A stretch of DNA of 64,000 nucleotides from Lachnospiraceae bacterium (GTDB lineage: Bacteria > Bacillota > Clostridia > Lachnospirales > Lachnospiraceae). Of this stretch, positions 38,407 to 46,994 are shown one piece after another. Location of the stretch: the NCBI GenBank assembly GCA_902363135.1, contig CABIZF010000001.1, positions 310,001-374,000 of the forward strand, read 5' to 3'. The position numbers and the translations under genes were made by a program. Every line of letters starts with the position of its first letter. Position 1 is the stretch's first letter. The notes below the pieces were generated by a model that made no database searches, was not told the DNA's origin, and saw nothing but the letters and a program-made list of their open reading frames with translations.

Positions 38407-38738
38407 TAAAATATTTTATCACAGGGCAAAGGCTTCTATCCAGTTTTAGGGCAAAAAAACTATCCAGTTGAACTCAAGAAAAACACTTTAAAGCAAAATA
38501 AAAATAACCGTCCTGTAACATGAAAATTTGATTTACTAATTACAGTTAATCAAGTAATTGTCCAAACGTAAGAATTGACCTTGTTGGTCTGATGAAAATA
38601 TCAGACTTACAAGGTCTTTTTTGTTGGAAAAAAGGATGAGTGTATCACCTTGCTTTTAATGAGAAGATATTAGTATCTACATGACAACTATATAGAACGA
38701 TGCTATAATGTAGAAACAAGCTGAAAAGAGGTGTATAT
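38407..38738. other. AT-rich junction between host genes and accessory block
   Basis: No gene is apparent. It contains the palindrome ATAAAATATTTTAT just after ppdK, two copies of CTATCCAGTT about 25 bases apart (38,435-38,470), and the stem-loop listed at 38,555. GC content drops clearly here. Confidence 0.5.
38555..38622 (+). repeat. Stem-loop repeat, copy 1, upstream of the Fic gene
   Basis: It starts with AATTGTCCAAACGTAAGA, then a terminator-like hairpin: GACCTTGT pairs with ACAAGGTC, and inside it GTCTGAT pairs with ATCAGAC, followed by TTTTTTG. A related copy lies at 39,701-39,768 beyond the Fic gene. Confidence 0.6.
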
Positions 38739-39410
38739 ATGATGTCAATGTTTGAAGATAAATTTCATTTATCCCCTGAACAGAGTTTGTTTCTGGCAAA
38801 GAAGAAATGGGATGAGAATGTATACTGTGGGATGAAAATGGAAAACAGGGCAGTTACATTTCCGCAGACGCAGACGATATTAAATGGTGTAAATGTACCT
38901 AATGTACAGCTCGATGATATTCAGGCAATATTAAATATGCGTGATGCGTGGAAATTCCTGTTGGGTACAGTAAATGAAGAAGTTACATTTGAATATTGGT
39001 GTAAATTAAATGAATATATAGCCAGAAATGAAGCTCTTGAGTGGGGAAAGCTACGTACTGGAATTGTGGGGATTTCAGGAACGGATTATGAACCTCCGAT
39101 TCCAAATAAGGAAAAAACAATAGAAGAATTAAAAAGTAGTTTATCTACATCAAATGCTTCCGCAACAGATAAAGCATTGGAAGCTTTTGTATGGGGAACA
39201 AGAGGTCAGTTCTTCTGGGATGGAAATAAACGTACCAGTTTAATGCTTTCAAATAAGATTCTGGTTTCTTCTGGTTCTGGTATTATGACAATTACAGATA
39301 AATATATGGAACAGTTTAATACAATATTGCTGAATTATTATAATACTGGTAAGAACGAAGAACTGAAACAATTTTTATATGAAAATGCAATACAGGGCAT
39401 GACAATTTGA
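38739..39410 (+). CDS. Fic/Doc-family protein with substituted catalytic His
   Basis: A 223-residue protein. The Fic core is recognisable as GQFFWDGNKRT at residues 156-166, aligning with the family motif HxFxDGN(K/G)R. In active enzymes this motif's His deprotonates the target hydroxyl for AMP or phosphate transfer; here the position is Gln157 (codon CAG). The phosphate-binding DGNKR loop is intact. No clear inhibitory [ST]xxxE[GN] helix and no adjacent antitoxin gene is seen. AAAAGAGGTG precedes the ATG. The gene stands alone between two related stem-loops in AT-rich DNA, which suggests transfer. Confidence 0.75.
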   Translation: MMSMFEDKFHLSPEQSLFLAKKKWDENVYCGMKMENRAVTFPQTQTILNGVNVPNVQLDDIQAILNMRDAWKFLLGTVNEEVTFEYWCKLNEYIARNEALEWGKLRTGIVGISGTDYEPPIPNKEKTIEELKSSLSTSNASATDKALEAFVWGTRGQFFWDGNKRTSLMLSNKILVSSGSGIMTITDKYMEQFNTILLNYYNTGKNEELKQFLYENAIQGMTI

Positions 39411-39700
39411 AAGTAGAGAAAAGCCTTATTTTAAGGGCTTTCAAGGGGCTTGATTTACACATAAAATACTAATTTTATGAGGAACAAAAAATCTAATGCA
39501 GAGTTAAAGGGTATTACTCTGAAGCAATCTATTTTATGTTTGGAACATAAATGAACAGGGAAATCTCTGAAGGACAAAGAATTTATACAGGATAAAAACT
39601 TTGCCCCGAAACAGAATGAAAGAGATTGCCCTATGACATATTTGTGAGAGGGTAAAGTGATCTATCCTGTAAAGGGGTAAATCGCCCAACCAACTAAATA
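39411..39700. other. Non-coding remnant after the Fic gene
   Basis: It contains a small hairpin (AAGCCTTA with TAAGGGCTT) directly after the gene, and a short frame around 39,570-39,647 that looks like the last codons of a lost protein. No start or ribosome binding site accompanies it. Confidence 0.4.
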
Positions 39701-39768
39701 AATTTGTCCAAACGTAAGATTAGACCTTGATGAACTGGATTTTCCAGCCCCTCAGGGTCTTTTTTGTT
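39701..39768 (+). repeat. Stem-loop repeat, copy 2, downstream of the Fic gene
   Basis: It starts AATTTGTCCAAACGTAAGA, nearly the same as copy 1, followed by AGACCTTGA pairing with TCAGGGTCT (one G-U), an inner CTGG/CCAG, and TTTTTTG. The loop sequence differs from copy 1. Confidence 0.6.
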
Positions 39769-39848
39769 AATAGCGCCTATTGGAAAAACACACTGTCAAA
39801 GGAGTTTGTAGCGGGGATTAACCAGCTACTGCAGTATCTTCCGTAGTG

Positions 39849-42365
39849 TTACTCGGCAATGCGTAACCGCTCTACCACCGTTTTTTGTGCCATTTTGTTA
39901 TAGCAAACCAAAGGAACAATGGTTGTAATAAGAATCAGAGGGATAATACAGAGAAATACCGGAAGCAAGGTAAAATGCCATGTAAAATAGGTTAATTCCG
40001 CACCTGTCATTCGAATGACCGTTAGACTTGCCACAACGGACAGTACCAGAGAACCTAAAAGACCCAAGAGGGAATAACCAATTCCTTCATATATTAGCAT
40101 TTGCTTAACCTGCCGTCCTGTCATACCTACCGATTGCAGCATTGCAATTTCTCTGTATCGGGACAGGATAGAGGTTGTTATGGAGTTGATAAAGTTCAGT
40201 ATGCCGATCAAGGCCAATATCGCACAAAGAGTGCCGCCCACAAGACGGTACATATTGATCATCCCGTCAAAGGTCTGCCGCAGGGTCACTTTTGAAAGAT
40301 AATCCAGAGAGATATCCGTATTCGTAGTGTAATTTTTCAGCCAGTTTTCTGTGGCAAGCTGGTGTTCTTCATCCACATTGAAGATTGTTTTCATGGCCGG
40401 CTGGTCGGCGAATACCATATTCCCCAAAAGTTCATTGGTTGGGAAAATATAGTCCAATCCCATGTCTAGCTGCAAAGGAGTTTGTAACGCGTTTGGAATA
40501 CTTACTATAGCCAGCACATCATACACTTTATTTGTACCATCAAGCTGTGTCACGCTAATTTGATCGCCTGGTTTATACAAGCAAAGAGAACCATCACCCA
40601 TCATTCGCAACGGAGTTACATACACGCCGTTTCCAGCTTTCCACTGTTCCGTGTTTAGTTCACCGTCTAACACCTGTACATATTCTGCCGGAAAATCATC
40701 CAAGCCATATACATTCACACCATGTTCCTGTCGAACCCTATAATTTTCCAGTTCATTTGCAATATCGCTGGAAGAAGCAGAGAGTTCCTGTAATCGGGCG
40801 AGGTCGTTTTCAGAAAGTGGCTGTTTGGAAGTCCATAAGTAGATATTTCCTATATCTTCAAGACCATTCAAACTTTCCGCCTGGTTAATAAAATCTTGGC
40901 TTACATTCGCTGTGTTATATGGTGCATAATTGTTAATTACTGTTGTATCGGAAACTGTAAAATCTGTAAGGCTGAAATCAGCCACAAACTTATCAAAGTC
41001 AAAGGAGGTCACATAGGTATAAACGCTATTCAAGAGAACAATACTAAGGGAAAAAGACAAAGTAACAATCATTACTTTTTTCTTGTTTCGAGTCAGATTG
41101 TTCTTTGTCATCATCATTGTGCTGATATGTTTACTGCGCCGCTGCTTTTTCTTTCCACCAGTCTGTTCAATATAGTGCAGCGCCTCCATCGGAGAAACAT
41201 TAGCCGCCAATATCGCAGGTTTTTGGCAGCTAATGAAAACTGTAATTGCGGAAAAGACAATCGCTACCAAAAAGATCAATGGATTTACCGTAGTAACGAC
41301 CCTTATATCATCCGTCAGCATATTTACAATCGCAGGCAGCAACAACCGACCAATCGGCCATCCCAACAATAGTCCAATAGGAATACCCATAAGAGATAGC
41401 TTAATTGCTTTTCTATAAACGATTTTCCTTATTTGTCTTGCGGTGGTTCCCAGTGTTTTCAACATTCCATAAAACCGAATATCCTGTGCGATAGAAATAT
41501 AAAACACATTGTAGATTAGAAGATAACCTGCGATAAAGATAACCGCAATACCGGCCACAAGGGGCAGCATGGAAGAAAGGCTGACCGTTGCCATTCCGTA
41601 AGCGTCGTTAATACTTACCCGTTCATCTAAACCGTATTTGGAAGTCACCTCTAATGCCTGCTTTTCAATATTCCATGCCGTAGGCATCATCATAACAGCA
41701 TCAATATAACCGGTTCCCACAGGTGGGGTTGTTCCGTCCGTTTCCCCGTGGATGACCGGAGCTACCTGTTCTGTATATTTTTTGGATAATAGCATTGTTT
41801 GACGGTACGCCACAGCATCCCCATCCCAAATGCCGCAAAGCGTAAAGGTATCGGTAAATGTATCCGTATCGGTTGTAAATGTCAACTCCATTTGTGTGCC
41901 GACTTTATCCGGCAGTCCCATCGCATCCAGAACAATACGACTGGTGGCGATCTCATTTTTTTGTTCCGGCAGATGTCCGGTATCAGGAGTATTAAAGGTC
42001 AGTTCCGAATAAGTTTCATCACCATATCGCAGTTCCGTCGGCGTCTTATTGAAATCATCGCCCACGGCATTTCCTATGATAATTGAATATCCGATGTCTT
42101 TTATTCCTGTATCCGATGACAGCTTCTCATATTCTTCCCAGGATAAACGCTTGATACCAGCATGGGCAGAAGTGCCGGTTGTTCTCATATTACTTTCCTG
42201 CATAGCAGTCTGCAAGCTAATGGCAATCGTAAACAAACTGGTAAAAAGCAACGTAGCAAGCATGATTGCTAATACCGCAATCGTATTTTTTTGAGCTTTC
42301 AACGAGCGCTTTGCCAGAAGTTTCAAGACAGGTCTGTTGTTATTCCCAAATAAAATATCTGTCAT
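39849..42365 (-). CDS. FtsX-type ABC transporter permease
   Basis: An 838-residue permease with an N-terminal helix (~38-60), a large extracytoplasmic domain (~60-275), three helices (~280-430), a further helix at ~465, a second extracytoplasmic domain and three C-terminal helices (~735-830). This is two FtsX domains in one chain, as in MacB/antimicrobial-peptide type exporters. The ATG at 42,365 follows AAAGGGGGC. It is the last gene of the ATPase-permease operon, 13 bases after the ATPase stop. The substrate is unknown; peptides or envelope compounds are the usual guess. Confidence 0.88.
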   Translation of the reverse strand: MTDILFGNNNRPVLKLLAKRSLKAQKNTIAVLAIMLATLLFTSLFTIAISLQTAMQESNMRTTGTSAHAGIKRLSWEEYEKLSSDTGIKDIGYSIIIGNAVGDDFNKTPTELRYGDETYSELTFNTPDTGHLPEQKNEIATSRIVLDAMGLPDKVGTQMELTFTTDTDTFTDTFTLCGIWDGDAVAYRQTMLLSKKYTEQVAPVIHGETDGTTPPVGTGYIDAVMMMPTAWNIEKQALEVTSKYGLDERVSINDAYGMATVSLSSMLPLVAGIAVIFIAGYLLIYNVFYISIAQDIRFYGMLKTLGTTARQIRKIVYRKAIKLSLMGIPIGLLLGWPIGRLLLPAIVNMLTDDIRVVTTVNPLIFLVAIVFSAITVFISCQKPAILAANVSPMEALHYIEQTGGKKKQRRSKHISTMMMTKNNLTRNKKKVMIVTLSFSLSIVLLNSVYTYVTSFDFDKFVADFSLTDFTVSDTTVINNYAPYNTANVSQDFINQAESLNGLEDIGNIYLWTSKQPLSENDLARLQELSASSSDIANELENYRVRQEHGVNVYGLDDFPAEYVQVLDGELNTEQWKAGNGVYVTPLRMMGDGSLCLYKPGDQISVTQLDGTNKVYDVLAIVSIPNALQTPLQLDMGLDYIFPTNELLGNMVFADQPAMKTIFNVDEEHQLATENWLKNYTTNTDISLDYLSKVTLRQTFDGMINMYRLVGGTLCAILALIGILNFINSITTSILSRYREIAMLQSVGMTGRQVKQMLIYEGIGYSLLGLLGSLVLSVVASLTVIRMTGAELTYFTWHFTLLPVFLCIIPLILITTIVPLVCYNKMAQKTVVERLRIAE

Positions 42366-42378
42366 GTTTTCGCCCCCT

Positions 42379-43044
42379 TTACTCGGAAATCCGGCCGTCC
42401 TCAATACGAATAATGCGGTCGGCAAGCTGGGCGATCTCATTGTTATGAGTAATCATCACAATGGTCTGATGAAATTTCTGGCTGGTCATTTTCAAAAGAC
42501 CCAATACATCGCTGCTGGTTCTGCTATCAAGGTTTCCAGTAGGTTCGTCGGCCAGGATGATAGCCGGTTTAGAAACAAGGGCGCGGGCAATCGCTACACG
42601 CTGCTGCTGACCACCGGACAGATTGTTAGGCATACTGTACAGCTTTTCATCGAGAGCCAGCATTTTCACGACTTCATTCATGAAATACTTATCAACGGTA
42701 TCACCATCCAGATCCACCGGCAAAACAATATTTTCATAGACGTTCAACACAGGAACAAGATTGTAATTCTGAAAGATAAAACCGATGTTGCGTCTGCGGA
42801 AGATGGTAAGCTGTTCATCCTTGAATTTCGACAATTCTTTTCCTTTTACTTTGATACTGCCGGAAGTTGGAGTATCCAATCCTCCCATCATATTCAAAAG
42901 TGTGGATTTTCCACTGCCAGAAGTACCAACAATAGCCACGAACTCCCCATCCTCAATGGAGAGGGTTACGCCATCCAGTGCTTTCGTAATATTGGGCTTT
43001 GAACCATAATATTTTTTTAGTTCAGTCGTTTGCAAAATGCTCAT
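42379..43044 (-). CDS. ABC transporter ATP-binding protein (LolD/MacB-type)
   Basis: A 221-residue ATPase with Walker [11 protein letters not shown]-loop FIFQNYNL, signature [15 protein letters not shown], Walker [12 protein letters not shown] and the H-loop ITHNNE. These are typical of ATPases paired with FtsX-type permeases. The ATG at 43,044 has AAGGAT upstream. A promoter with TACAAT as -10 and no good -35 lies in the 118-bp gap to the kinase gene, overlapped by tandem repeats that the response regulator probably binds. Confidence 0.92.
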   Translation of the reverse strand: MSILQTTELKKYYGSKPNITKALDGVTLSIEDGEFVAIVGTSGSGKSTLLNMMGGLDTPTSGSIKVKGKELSKFKDEQLTIFRRRNIGFIFQNYNLVPVLNVYENIVLPVDLDGDTVDKYFMNEVVKMLALDEKLYSMPNNLSGGQQQRVAIARALVSKPAIILADEPTGNLDSRTSSDVLGLLKMTSQKFHQTIVMITHNNEIAQLADRIIRIEDGRISE

Positions 43045-43090
43045 AAAGAACACCATCCTTTCTTTCGTTAAGCCCATTGTAACGACCAAA

Positions 43091-43107
43091 CCTCACAGGA
43101 ATGTCAC
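43091..43107 (-). promoter_or_regulatory. Predicted response-regulator tandem site before the ABC genes
   Basis: CCTCAC and TGTCAC (plus strand) are spaced 11 bp start to start. On the minus strand they cover the expected -35 position of the TACAAT promoter for the ABC ATPase gene. The arrangement equals the site before the regulator gene at 44,933. Confidence 0.5.
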
Positions 43108-43143
43108 GAGCTATAAATTATTTTTGGACAATTCGGTTCTAAA

Positions 43144-43160
43144 TGTCATAAGCCTGTGAC
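43144..43160 (-). promoter_or_regulatory. Second possible response-regulator tandem site
   Basis: TGTCAT and TGTGAC are spaced 11 bp start to start, immediately after the kinase stop codon and about 50 bp upstream of the first site. Confidence 0.35.
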
Positions 43161-43162
43161 AT

Positions 43163-44215
43163 TTATTCTTCGGCGTACTTACTCTGTTCTCGAAGCAGGA
43201 AAACAGAAAAGGTTGACCCCTTCCCAACCTCGGATGTTACCCGAATATAACCGCCTTGCAAGGTTACGATCTCACGAGCCAGATACAGACCAATACCAAT
43301 TCCATCTACATCATGTACGATGTCCTCCCGATAGAACCGCTTGAAAATTGCCCCCTGATGCTGTTCTGAGATGCCAATGCCTGTATCAGTAATGTCAATT
43401 TTCACATACATTTCCCAACTTTCAACCGAAACCCGGATTTGACCGCCCTCCGGCGTATATTTCACCGCATTATCCAAAATGTTGAACAGCGCTTCACCTG
43501 TCCATTTTCTGTCATGAGAAACGATCAAGCTCTCCGGGCAGTCCACTTGAACATTGATCTGTTTTTTCTCGGCGTTCAGAAGGATACCTCCCAATGCGGC
43601 GGCAAGCGTGTCATAAAGCGGTTGGCTTTTCTTTTCCAGAGAAATTACACCTGTTTCCAGACGCGAGGTTTTAATCATAGCCTGCATGAGAAAATCCAGT
43701 TTATCAAGTTGGGTGGCCTGTGCTGTGAGAAACTCCTTTTGCTTTTGCACAGGGACTTCATTTTCAAGCAGAGTGCTGTTAATCATTTTCAAGTTCGCAA
43801 TCGGGGTCTTGACCTGATGGGAAATATCGGAAATCAGTTCTTGCAAGTCAGCCCGCTCTTGTGCAATGCTGTTCTTGCTTTCCTGCATGACTTCATACAA
43901 ACGGTTCAACCGATATTCAATTTTATAGAAAAGACTTTCTTCTTCCACAGTCTGTTTCAGCTGCATATTCCCGGACAACATATCATCCATCAAACTGCAA
44001 AAAGCATCGGAGAACATCGACAATTTGCGGCGAACCAGCACCATAAAACAAATAGAGCAAAACAGCACAAAGATGCCGAACAATAGTACATACCAAACAG
44101 CGGTTATATCTTGGGTCAACGCATATAAAGCCACTGAAACCGTCACCATTGCCGTCAGCAGGAGAACAGCTAAAAAGATACAGGCTTTGTTGACGGAAAG
44201 TTTTCGCACATTCAT
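43163..44215 (-). CDS. Two-component sensor histidine kinase
   Basis: A 350-residue membrane kinase with two N-terminal helices (~10-30 and ~38-60) separated by a very short loop, so it lacks a real extracytoplasmic sensor and may sense within the membrane or via the transporter. The HisKA phospho-acceptor is in LISDISHQVKTPIANL, followed by the N-box FNILDNAVKYTPEG and G-boxes DTGIGI and GIGLYLA. Its ATG overlaps the response regulator stop (ATGA). It resembles kinases controlling peptide-exporter ABC systems. Confidence 0.92.
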   Translation of the reverse strand: MNVRKLSVNKACIFLAVLLLTAMVTVSVALYALTQDITAVWYVLLFGIFVLFCSICFMVLVRRKLSMFSDAFCSLMDDMLSGNMQLKQTVEEESLFYKIEYRLNRLYEVMQESKNSIAQERADLQELISDISHQVKTPIANLKMINSTLLENEVPVQKQKEFLTAQATQLDKLDFLMQAMIKTSRLETGVISLEKKSQPLYDTLAAALGGILLNAEKKQINVQVDCPESLIVSHDRKWTGEALFNILDNAVKYTPEGGQIRVSVESWEMYVKIDITDTGIGISEQHQGAIFKRFYREDIVHDVDGIGIGLYLAREIVTLQGGYIRVTSEVGKGSTFSVFLLREQSKYAEE

Positions 44216-44895
44216 TTCAGTGCCCCTCCGATCCACATATAGCCCATACCATATACCGTTTTGATGTACTGACGGTCGGGTGTTTCGATTTTGTTTCGTA
44301 CCCGGCTGATAGCCGCAGTCAGAGCGTGTTCATCCACAAAATTTCCGTCTGCGTCCCACAGTTTTTCCAACAAGACTTGCCGTGTCAAAACGATCTGTGG
44401 ATTTTTCATCAGGATTTTCAAAAGTCGATATTCCAGTGGCGTGAATGTAAGTAGCTTTCCTGATAGAGTAGCACTCATTTCTGAAAAATTGATGGTTAGC
44501 GTGCAATCCTCATAAGTATCACCACCATATTGTTTTGTCAGCCTCCCCAGCACTACCGCCAATTTCTTTTGAAAGACGCTCATAGGGAAAGGCTTCGCCA
44601 CATAATCCTCTGCACCCAGTTCATACCCTTTGAGCATATCACTTTCCATATCATTTGCAGTCAGAAAGATAATAGCCGTATCAGGACGGCGTTCTTTTAC
44701 CTCCCGGCAGAAGTCAAAACCGTTCCCATCCGGCAGATTTATATCCAACACAATCAGGTCATAGTCCTGCTTCGTCAAGAATCCACTGGCCGCTGATTTT
44801 GTCAGTACAGAATCAACCGTATAGCCCGCAGTATTCAAATTATAGCATAAAGTATTATTCAAAAGTCGATCATCCTCGACTACTAAAATTCGCAT
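44212..44895 (-). CDS. OmpR-family response regulator
   Basis: A 227-residue regulator. The receiver domain has the acidic pair EDD at 7-9, the phospho-acceptor Asp in LIVLDINLPDGNGF, the conserved Thr in FLTAND and Lys in AKPF. The C-terminal winged helix (LTFTPLEYRLLKIL, VDEHALTAAISRVRNKIE, YGMGY) binds DNA. The ATG at 44,895 follows AAGGAG. It is the first gene of a regulator-kinase unit and probably activates both its own promoter and the ABC operon. Confidence 0.94.
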   Translation of the reverse strand: MRILVVEDDRLLNNTLCYNLNTAGYTVDSVLTKSAASGFLTKQDYDLIVLDINLPDGNGFDFCREVKERRPDTAIIFLTANDMESDMLKGYELGAEDYVAKPFPMSVFQKKLAVVLGRLTKQYGGDTYEDCTLTINFSEMSATLSGKLLTFTPLEYRLLKILMKNPQIVLTRQVLLEKLWDADGNFVDEHALTAAISRVRNKIETPDRQYIKTVYGMGYMWIGGALK

Positions 44896-44932
44896 GGTAT
44901 CACACTCCTTCATTTTTAGTGTAGCACCCAAA

Positions 44933-44949
44933 TGTCACAGAAACCTCAC
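44933..44949 (-). promoter_or_regulatory. Predicted response-regulator tandem site before its own gene
   Basis: TGTCAC and CCTCAC (plus strand) are spaced 11 bp start to start, about 20 bp upstream of a minus-strand TACACT -10 box. This fits an activated, autoregulated promoter. Confidence 0.5.
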
Positions 44950-45039
44950 GATATTTCTGCTTTTGTTTTAGAACCTCTGACCTTCGGGACAAATTGTTCC
45001 AAAGTTACAGGTATATTGTACCTCACGTTTCCGCGATCA

Positions 45040-45270
45040 TCAATTTGGGATTGTGAAATTGAAGAAGGGATTGAGTCTGTTCGCAACAGAGTTGATAGCT
45101 ATGCGCGAGGAGAATTGTATCTGCGCTGTGACGAGAAAAATCCTGCTGAGGTCTATGAGACGGTTTCCGTTCCGCAGGAGCCTGCGGGTATCGATATGTT
45201 CCCCAATAGCAGTATGTGGAAACAGTCTGTTTATTATCACGTAAATAAGCGGTTTTACAGGCTTTTATGA
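45040..45270 (+). pseudogene. Possible orphan C-terminal gene fragment
   Basis: About 76 codons with normal-looking composition end at 45,270, with no ribosome binding site or plausible start; the nearest ATG lies in the regulator promoter. The peptide is acidic then aromatic-rich (AGIDMFPNSSMWKQSVYYHV). I do not recognise it. It may be the tail of a gene destroyed when the accessory block or the prophage entered. The stretch 44,950-45,338 holds nothing else clear apart from the direct repeat at 45,285. Confidence 0.3.
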
Positions 45271-45284
45271 GTGTGGTTCAGTCG

Positions 45285-45305
45285 ATTTGCCACCCATTTG
45301 CCACC
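45285..45305. repeat. Tandem ATTTGCCACC repeat near prophage left end
   Basis: ATTTGCCACC occurs at 45,285-45,294 and 45,296-45,305, an 11-bp period. It is just outside the integrase terminator and could be an integrase arm site or part of the attachment site. The other end of the prophage is not in view. Confidence 0.35.
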
Positions 45306-45338
45306 GTAATTTTTAAAATCATCACTGAACAAAGAAAA

Positions 45339-45376
45339 GGGAGTGAACACGCTGAACAATCAGCGGATTCACTCCC
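45339..45376. terminator. Terminator hairpin next to the integrase gene
   Basis: GGGAGTGAA pairs with TTCACTCCC, and CGCTGA with TCAGCG across an ACAA loop. T-rich runs lie on both sides, so it can end the minus-strand integrase transcript. Confidence 0.7.
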
Positions 45377-45387
45377 AATATTTTTAT

Positions 45388-46662
45388 TTATGACGTTTTT
45401 GCTTGTGTGATTTTTTCAAAGAGATCAACAGAACGTTCAGCCATTTTTTCTGTATCATGCACATAGGTCTGCAATGTAGTTTCTATATTGGTGTGTCCCA
45501 ATCGTGTTTGAACATTCTTAACATCAGCACCGGATTCAATTAACAGTGTTGCGTGGGTGTGCCTTAAGCTGTGATAATCAAAGGCAAGATGCATTTCATG
45601 GTGTATAACCCTACTGCAATACTTAAATGAATCAGTGGAAGTATACTGACCGTTTTCATCAATACACACCAACCTGATACGCTGTAGTGGACTTTCAACA
45701 CATTTTTGAATTGGTACAATCCTGATCATGTCATTACCCTTTTCATCAGTTTCAATCTTTTTAACATGAATCGTGTAATATTCACCATACTTCATTTCAT
45801 TCCTAAGTTGTTCAGCTTTTTCCTGTTTCAATGCCTGATATAGTGTTTCACCAAAAGGGACTTCACGAATGGAAGTAAATGTTTTTGGTGTAGTAAAGTA
45901 CCAAGATGAACGCTGTTCTTTCTTACCTTTCTTTTCAACAACCTTTCTTACATCTGCCCCAAAGTTACGTTTTACAATCTGCTTATTTACAGATATTTTT
46001 CTTTTATCAAAATCAATATCATCCCAAGTAAGACCAAAGGTTTCTGATATTCGTAAGCCTGTATAAAATCCGATCATTAAAGGTATGTAGTACCGGGTGT
46101 TTTGAAATCTGTCACGAATTTTGCACCATTCATCTAATGTCAGTACAATTCGTTCACGTGGTTTTCTTTCAACCTTTGGAAATTTCACATACTGCATAGG
46201 GTTTGATTGTAAATAGTGCATTGGTTCAACTGCATAATTCAGTGCTGCACTGAATACAGACAAAATACCAACTAAATGACTTTTTGAATTACCGTTCATT
46301 TTTAATTCAACAGCATACTCTTGTAATACTGCCGGGGTGATTGCTTTTAGACGGTATACACCGAACTTTGGAATTAGATGCCCTTGAATGATTCTTAAAT
46401 ATCCCACTTGGGTGTTATATTTCAGGTTGGTCTTACAGTACAGATCAAACCACTGATTCAGGTAATCAGCAACCGTTATTTCTGTCGGTTCAAATACAGT
46501 CCCGGCATTATTGTATTCATTCATAGCAGCAGTCAATGCCTGTTCAGCTTCCTTCTTAGTTCTGAACCCACCTTTTTCTTTTTTCTTTCTTTTACCGTCA
46601 ATTTTTCCAAGGTCAAAATAATATGACCATGTTGTACCTCTTTTTCTTACTCCACCTTGCAT
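45388..46662 (-). CDS. int: Tyrosine-type phage integrase
   Basis: A 424-residue site-specific recombinase. It has an N-terminal arm-binding, AP2-like domain (~5-50, TWSYYFDLGKIDGKRKKK), a SAM-like core-binding domain (~65-165) and a C-terminal catalytic domain. Catalytic residues are Arg in TGLRISE, the His-Arg pair in HSLRHTHA, His in RLGHTNIETT and the nucleophile Tyr in LQTYVHD. The ATG at 46,662 has AAAGGAAG 8 bases upstream. It would insert and, with an excisionase not identified here, excise the prophage. Confidence 0.93.
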   Translation of the reverse strand: MQGGVRKRGTTWSYYFDLGKIDGKRKKKEKGGFRTKKEAEQALTAAMNEYNNAGTVFEPTEITVADYLNQWFDLYCKTNLKYNTQVGYLRIIQGHLIPKFGVYRLKAITPAVLQEYAVELKMNGNSKSHLVGILSVFSAALNYAVEPMHYLQSNPMQYVKFPKVERKPRERIVLTLDEWCKIRDRFQNTRYYIPLMIGFYTGLRISETFGLTWDDIDFDKRKISVNKQIVKRNFGADVRKVVEKKGKKEQRSSWYFTTPKTFTSIREVPFGETLYQALKQEKAEQLRNEMKYGEYYTIHVKKIETDEKGNDMIRIVPIQKCVESPLQRIRLVCIDENGQYTSTDSFKYCSRVIHHEMHLAFDYHSLRHTHATLLIESGADVKNVQTRLGHTNIETTLQTYVHDTEKMAERSVDLFEKITQAKTS

Positions 46663-46795
46663 AAATAGCACTTCCTTTCATTGAAACCATAAGGAATGAA
46701 TGCTATAATGGTTTTTGCATAGTCCAAATCATTTCATTCCTTTGGTTTGGTTTTGCTGACCCTGACCGCTGCAACGGTTGGGGTCTTTTATTTAC

Positions 46796-46994
46796 TGGTT
46801 ACACTTGGTTACGCTTTAGTTACGGTCGAGGTTACAGTTATATTACCTTGATTTACAAGGCGGTTACACTTGTCTACGGTTCGTTACAAGTTCTTTATAT
46901 AACGCTTATATGAATAAAAAAATAAAGTACATTAAAAAGTAAAATATATAAGATATAGATTTTAAGTGTAACCGTAACCAACCGTAACCGTTAA
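46796..46994. repeat. GGTTACGG-repeat element, copy 1
   Basis: The left arm (46,796-46,890) has six or more GTTAC/TACGGTT units pointing right and a CCTTG-ATTTA-CAAGG hairpin. The centre (46,891-46,963) is almost pure AT. The right arm (46,966-46,994) has the same units inverted (GTAACCGTAACC, ACCGTAACCG). The 46,663-46,990 gap between the integrase and the next gene contains little else. A related copy is at 61,765-62,035; the 23-base core at 46,859-46,881 matches 61,833-61,855 at 21 positions. Confidence 0.75.

Noticed and set aside
44932..45039. N-terminal part of a 112-codon frame starting at 44,932
   Set aside because: Its ATG lies within the predicted response-regulator site and has no ribosome binding site; only the distal portion looks possibly coding.
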